A DNA stretch of 64,000 nt, from positions 248,001 to 312,000 of the forward strand of contig DASZPM010000008.1 of NCBI GenBank assembly GCA_035550215.1. Direction: 5' to 3'. Origin of the DNA: JABDFW01 sp035550215 (GTDB lineage: Bacteria; Bacteroidota; Bacteroidia; Chitinophagales; Chitinophagaceae). Below, piece after piece: positions 62,119 to 64,000 of this stretch. A program made the position numbers and the translations under genes. A model generated the notes under the pieces. The model saw only the letters and a list, made by a program, of their open reading frames with translations. It did no database searches and was not told the DNA's origin. Numbering within the stretch: position 1 is the first letter of the stretch; the number at the start of each line of letters is the position of its first letter.

Positions 62119-64000
62119 ATGACTAAACGCTTAACCTTATTAACATTCGCATTCCTCTCCATTACAAAACTGTTAGCCCAGCAATGTGATACGGCAGGCT
62201 ATTCCAAAGTGTACTGGTTTAACGGCATACAATCATCCCTCGCCTCAAAAATCCTTCCCGGCCCCAATGGAACATTATTGCTTTTCGGCAATATGCAGGT
62301 TGACCAAAATACACCTTCCCCCCACTATGTAATATATATTTCAAAGCTTAATAACAGGGGCACGCCGCTGCAAACAAAAGTACTGTCGTATAATACCGAT
62401 GTGCTGTTGTACGATGCGGCGCAAAGCCCCGATGGTAACTATTTTGTAACAGGCCTGTCAAGCAATGGCGTAACAGGGTCAGACCCCTGGTTGGCAAAAG
62501 TTGACGCCGACGGAAATACGCTGTGGAGTTTTGGCCTGGGTAAGCCCGTGGGGGCCTTTTTTAAAGTTGCGCCAACGGCAGATGGCGGCTGCGTAATAGG
62601 CGGGCGGCTTGCGGTAAACAATACCAGGGATGCGCATGGTAACATTGTAAGGGCATACAACCATGCCATAGTGCTAAGGCTTGATAACACCGGAAAAGTT
62701 GTTTGGGGAAATGAATTTTACACCAGTGTGGAAGTTGAACAGGTATTTGAAATTTTGCAACTGCACGACGGCTCAACGGTAGTGAGCGGCGTTAAAAATA
62801 ACAGCCCCAACTCCGGGCCGGGTTCAGATTATTTCATGATGAAGTTTGACGGCAAGGACGGGCACACGGTATGGAAAAAAGAATCACCACTCTACTTTGG
62901 AAAAATAACTGAACTGGCCAACGGCAACCTTCTTTTCAGGCAAAGCAATTTTCTGTATTTTGTAAATGCTGCCGATGGCAGCGTTATGTCGGCCATAAGT
63001 TTTTTCCTGCCTGCCGCGTATAACAATAATTATGACCTGCATTATGCAGGCTCATTTGCAGATGGGGAAGACCTTTATTACGATTTTGTGGACAAGAAAG
63101 ATATACTGCTGTTTAAAATGGTGAATTATGACAGCATAGCATGGGTGTCTGACTTGCCTGCCAACAGCAGCTTTGGGGATGCGGACAACCCGTTTTCAGC
63201 CATCATTCAAAGCAATAACGGGCAGGGGGGTATATTCCTTGCAGGCGGCATCACTTCACAGCAGTTAGCCACCAACAACACTACCTTTTCCGAGGAAAAC
63301 TCTTTTCTCCTCAAAACAAATCTTTCCGGCTGGTCGCCTTGCACTATAACATTATATGTTCCTATCACGTTTTCCCCGGTCTCCCTACCACCTGTTGCTG
63401 ATTTTAGCTGGGCGGGCAGTAACACCATAGGGTTAAGCCAGCCGCGGCCGCTGGTTACCAGCGATAAGTTTGCGGCCACTGGCGAAAAATGTTATACCAA
63501 TGCCTGTTGCAGTGATACCACGGTGTACGTTACCGCTAACATTTGTAAAGGCGGGGCTTATACACTGCCCGGCGGTAAGGTTGTTACCGCGCCGGGGCAA
63601 TATGCCGCTGTTTTACCCCGTAAATCAGGGTGCGATAGTGTGCTCTTCATCACGGTAAGAATTGTGCCGCCCTCGGTGCCAAAACTGGGCAACGATACCT
63701 GCTTTTTACATTCACCGCAAATAACGCTTAATGCCAACGCGCTGTATGCTGACAGCTATCGCTGGCAGGATGGCTCAACAGACTCGGTGTACACGACATC
63801 GCAAACGGGCACTTATATAGTGCAGGCCACAAATGCCTGCGGCATTTTTGCCGACACGGTAACTATTTTCCCCACCTGCGATTTTCCTGTATTTATCCCT
63901 TCCGCATTTACCCCCAATGGCGACGGGCGTAACGATGTTTTTCGCATACTGGGCCTGCAGGGGCAGCAACTGGAAGATTTCAGCATTTATAACCGCTGGG
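62119..64000 (+). CDS. Large secreted protein with gliding-type C-terminal domain (3' end cut)
   Basis: An open frame from the ATG at 62119 runs off the window with no stop (627 residues seen). The signal peptide is MTKRLTLLTFAFLSITKLLA-Q. The first ~390 residues suggest a WD/Kelch-like series of short repeats, each with variants of DGS/DGK-W (KVDADGNTLW, DGKDGHTVW). Near the end comes a cysteine pair segment CDSVLFITVRIV, then SYRWQDGSTDSVYTTSQTGT, and VFIPSAFTPNGDGRND, the start of a gliding-motility-associated C-terminal domain (CTD type B). This targets the protein to the type IX system, matching the PorP/SprF protein at 47524. No T9SS gene otherwise seen. Confidence 0.9.
   Translation, partial: MTKRLTLLTFAFLSITKLLAQQCDTAGYSKVYWFNGIQSSLASKILPGPNGTLLLFGNMQVDQNTPSPHYVIYISKLNNRGTPLQTKVLSYNTDVLLYDAAQSPDGNYFVTGLSSNGVTGSDPWLAKVDADGNTLWSFGLGKPVGAFFKVAPTADGGCVIGGRLAVNNTRDAHGNIVRAYNHAIVLRLDNTGKVVWGNEFYTSVEVEQVFEILQLHDGSTVVSGVKNNSPNSGPGSDYFMMKFDGKDGHTVWKKESPLYFGKITELANGNLLFRQSNFLYFVNAADGSVMSAISFFLPAAYNNNYDLHYAGSFADGEDLYYDFVDKKDILLFKMVNYDSIAWVSDLPANSSFGDADNPFSAIIQSNNGQGGIFLAGGITSQQLATNNTTFSEENSFLLKTNLSGWSPCTITLYVPITFSPVSLPPVADFSWAGSNTIGLSQPRPLVTSDKFAATGEKCYTNACCSDTTVYVTANICKGGAYTLPGGKVVTAPGQYAAVLPRKSGCDSVLFITVRIVPPSVPKLGNDTCFLHSPQITLNANALYADSYRWQDGSTDSVYTTSQTGTYIVQATNACGIFADTVTIFPTCDFPVFIPSAFTPNGDGRNDVFRILGLQGQQLEDFSIYNRW

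Overview
The window looks like chromosomal DNA of a Bacteroidota bacterium, most likely Chitinophagales/Chitinophagaceae. The pointers are a PorP/SprF type IX secretion outer-membrane protein, a gliding-motility-type C-terminal domain (VFIPSAFTPNGDGRND), the DUF4295 gene behind rpmB-rpmG, FHS-type sugar permease with a ROK kinase, DUF5107/DUF4091/DUF2264/DUF3570 proteins, and promoter-like TTTG...TAnnTTTG elements. Start sites rarely have a strong Shine-Dalgarno sequence. These are family-level inferences from reading the sequence; no database search was run.

Layout. 0-2.7 kb: partial PIN toxin, a hypothetical, an SRPBCC protein. 1.4-4.1 kb: two paralogous membrane histidine kinases. 4.2-6.4 kb: sugar permease plus ROK kinase. 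6.8-10.2 kb: a lone receiver protein, then a TetR / SDR / DHA2-exporter regulon with three copies of one palindromic operator. 10.3-14 kb: secreted DUF4091 and DUF5107 carbohydrate-type proteins. 14-16.5 kb: Nudix-type regulator divergent from a carboxylesterase, with a 25-bp inverted repeat between them. 16.6-21.6 kb: Gfo/Idh/MocA oxidoreductase, CPBP protease, PlsC acyltransferase, P1 peptidase, ferritin-like DUF892 protein. 21.7-27.6 kb: one signalling operon (giant hybrid kinase, CheR, CheB, response-regulator kinase). 27.8-32.8 kb: M13 peptidase, then an exported-thioredoxin / ApbE / DUF4266 / DUF3570 cassette. 33.2-35 kb: rpmB-rpmG-DUF4295-ftsY. 35-37.7 kb: two tandem paralogous secreted proteins and a VapBC module whose toxin is frameshifted.

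37.9-47.5 kb is the most accessory-like stretch. It holds a DUF2264 protein, a polypyrimidine repeat block, a protein weakly resembling a phage small terminase, an AT-rich single-chain R-M-S restriction enzyme (AloI-like) flanked by two homologous structured hairpin repeats, a DUF4395 protein and two orphan membrane proteins. A REP-like family lies scattered among them. 47.5-57.4 kb returns to chromosomal-type genes: PorP/SprF, upp, anmK, a serine hydrolase, an FtsX-type permease with a nearby permease remnant, and an S41 peptidase. Other REP-like palindromes lie between them. 57.6-64 kb: tRNA-Cys, a secreted modular protein, thrS, infC (not followed by rpmI-rplT), and a large cell-surface protein that runs off the end.

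The best candidates for less-described biology are (1) the thioredoxin-ApbE-DUF4266-DUF3570 cassette, whose small lipoprotein ends in GGGCGCN, (2) the restriction gene framed by paired hairpin repeats that look like a mobile-cassette boundary, and (3) the Nudix regulator with its palindrome. The TetR operator set is the clearest regulatory circuit in the window.
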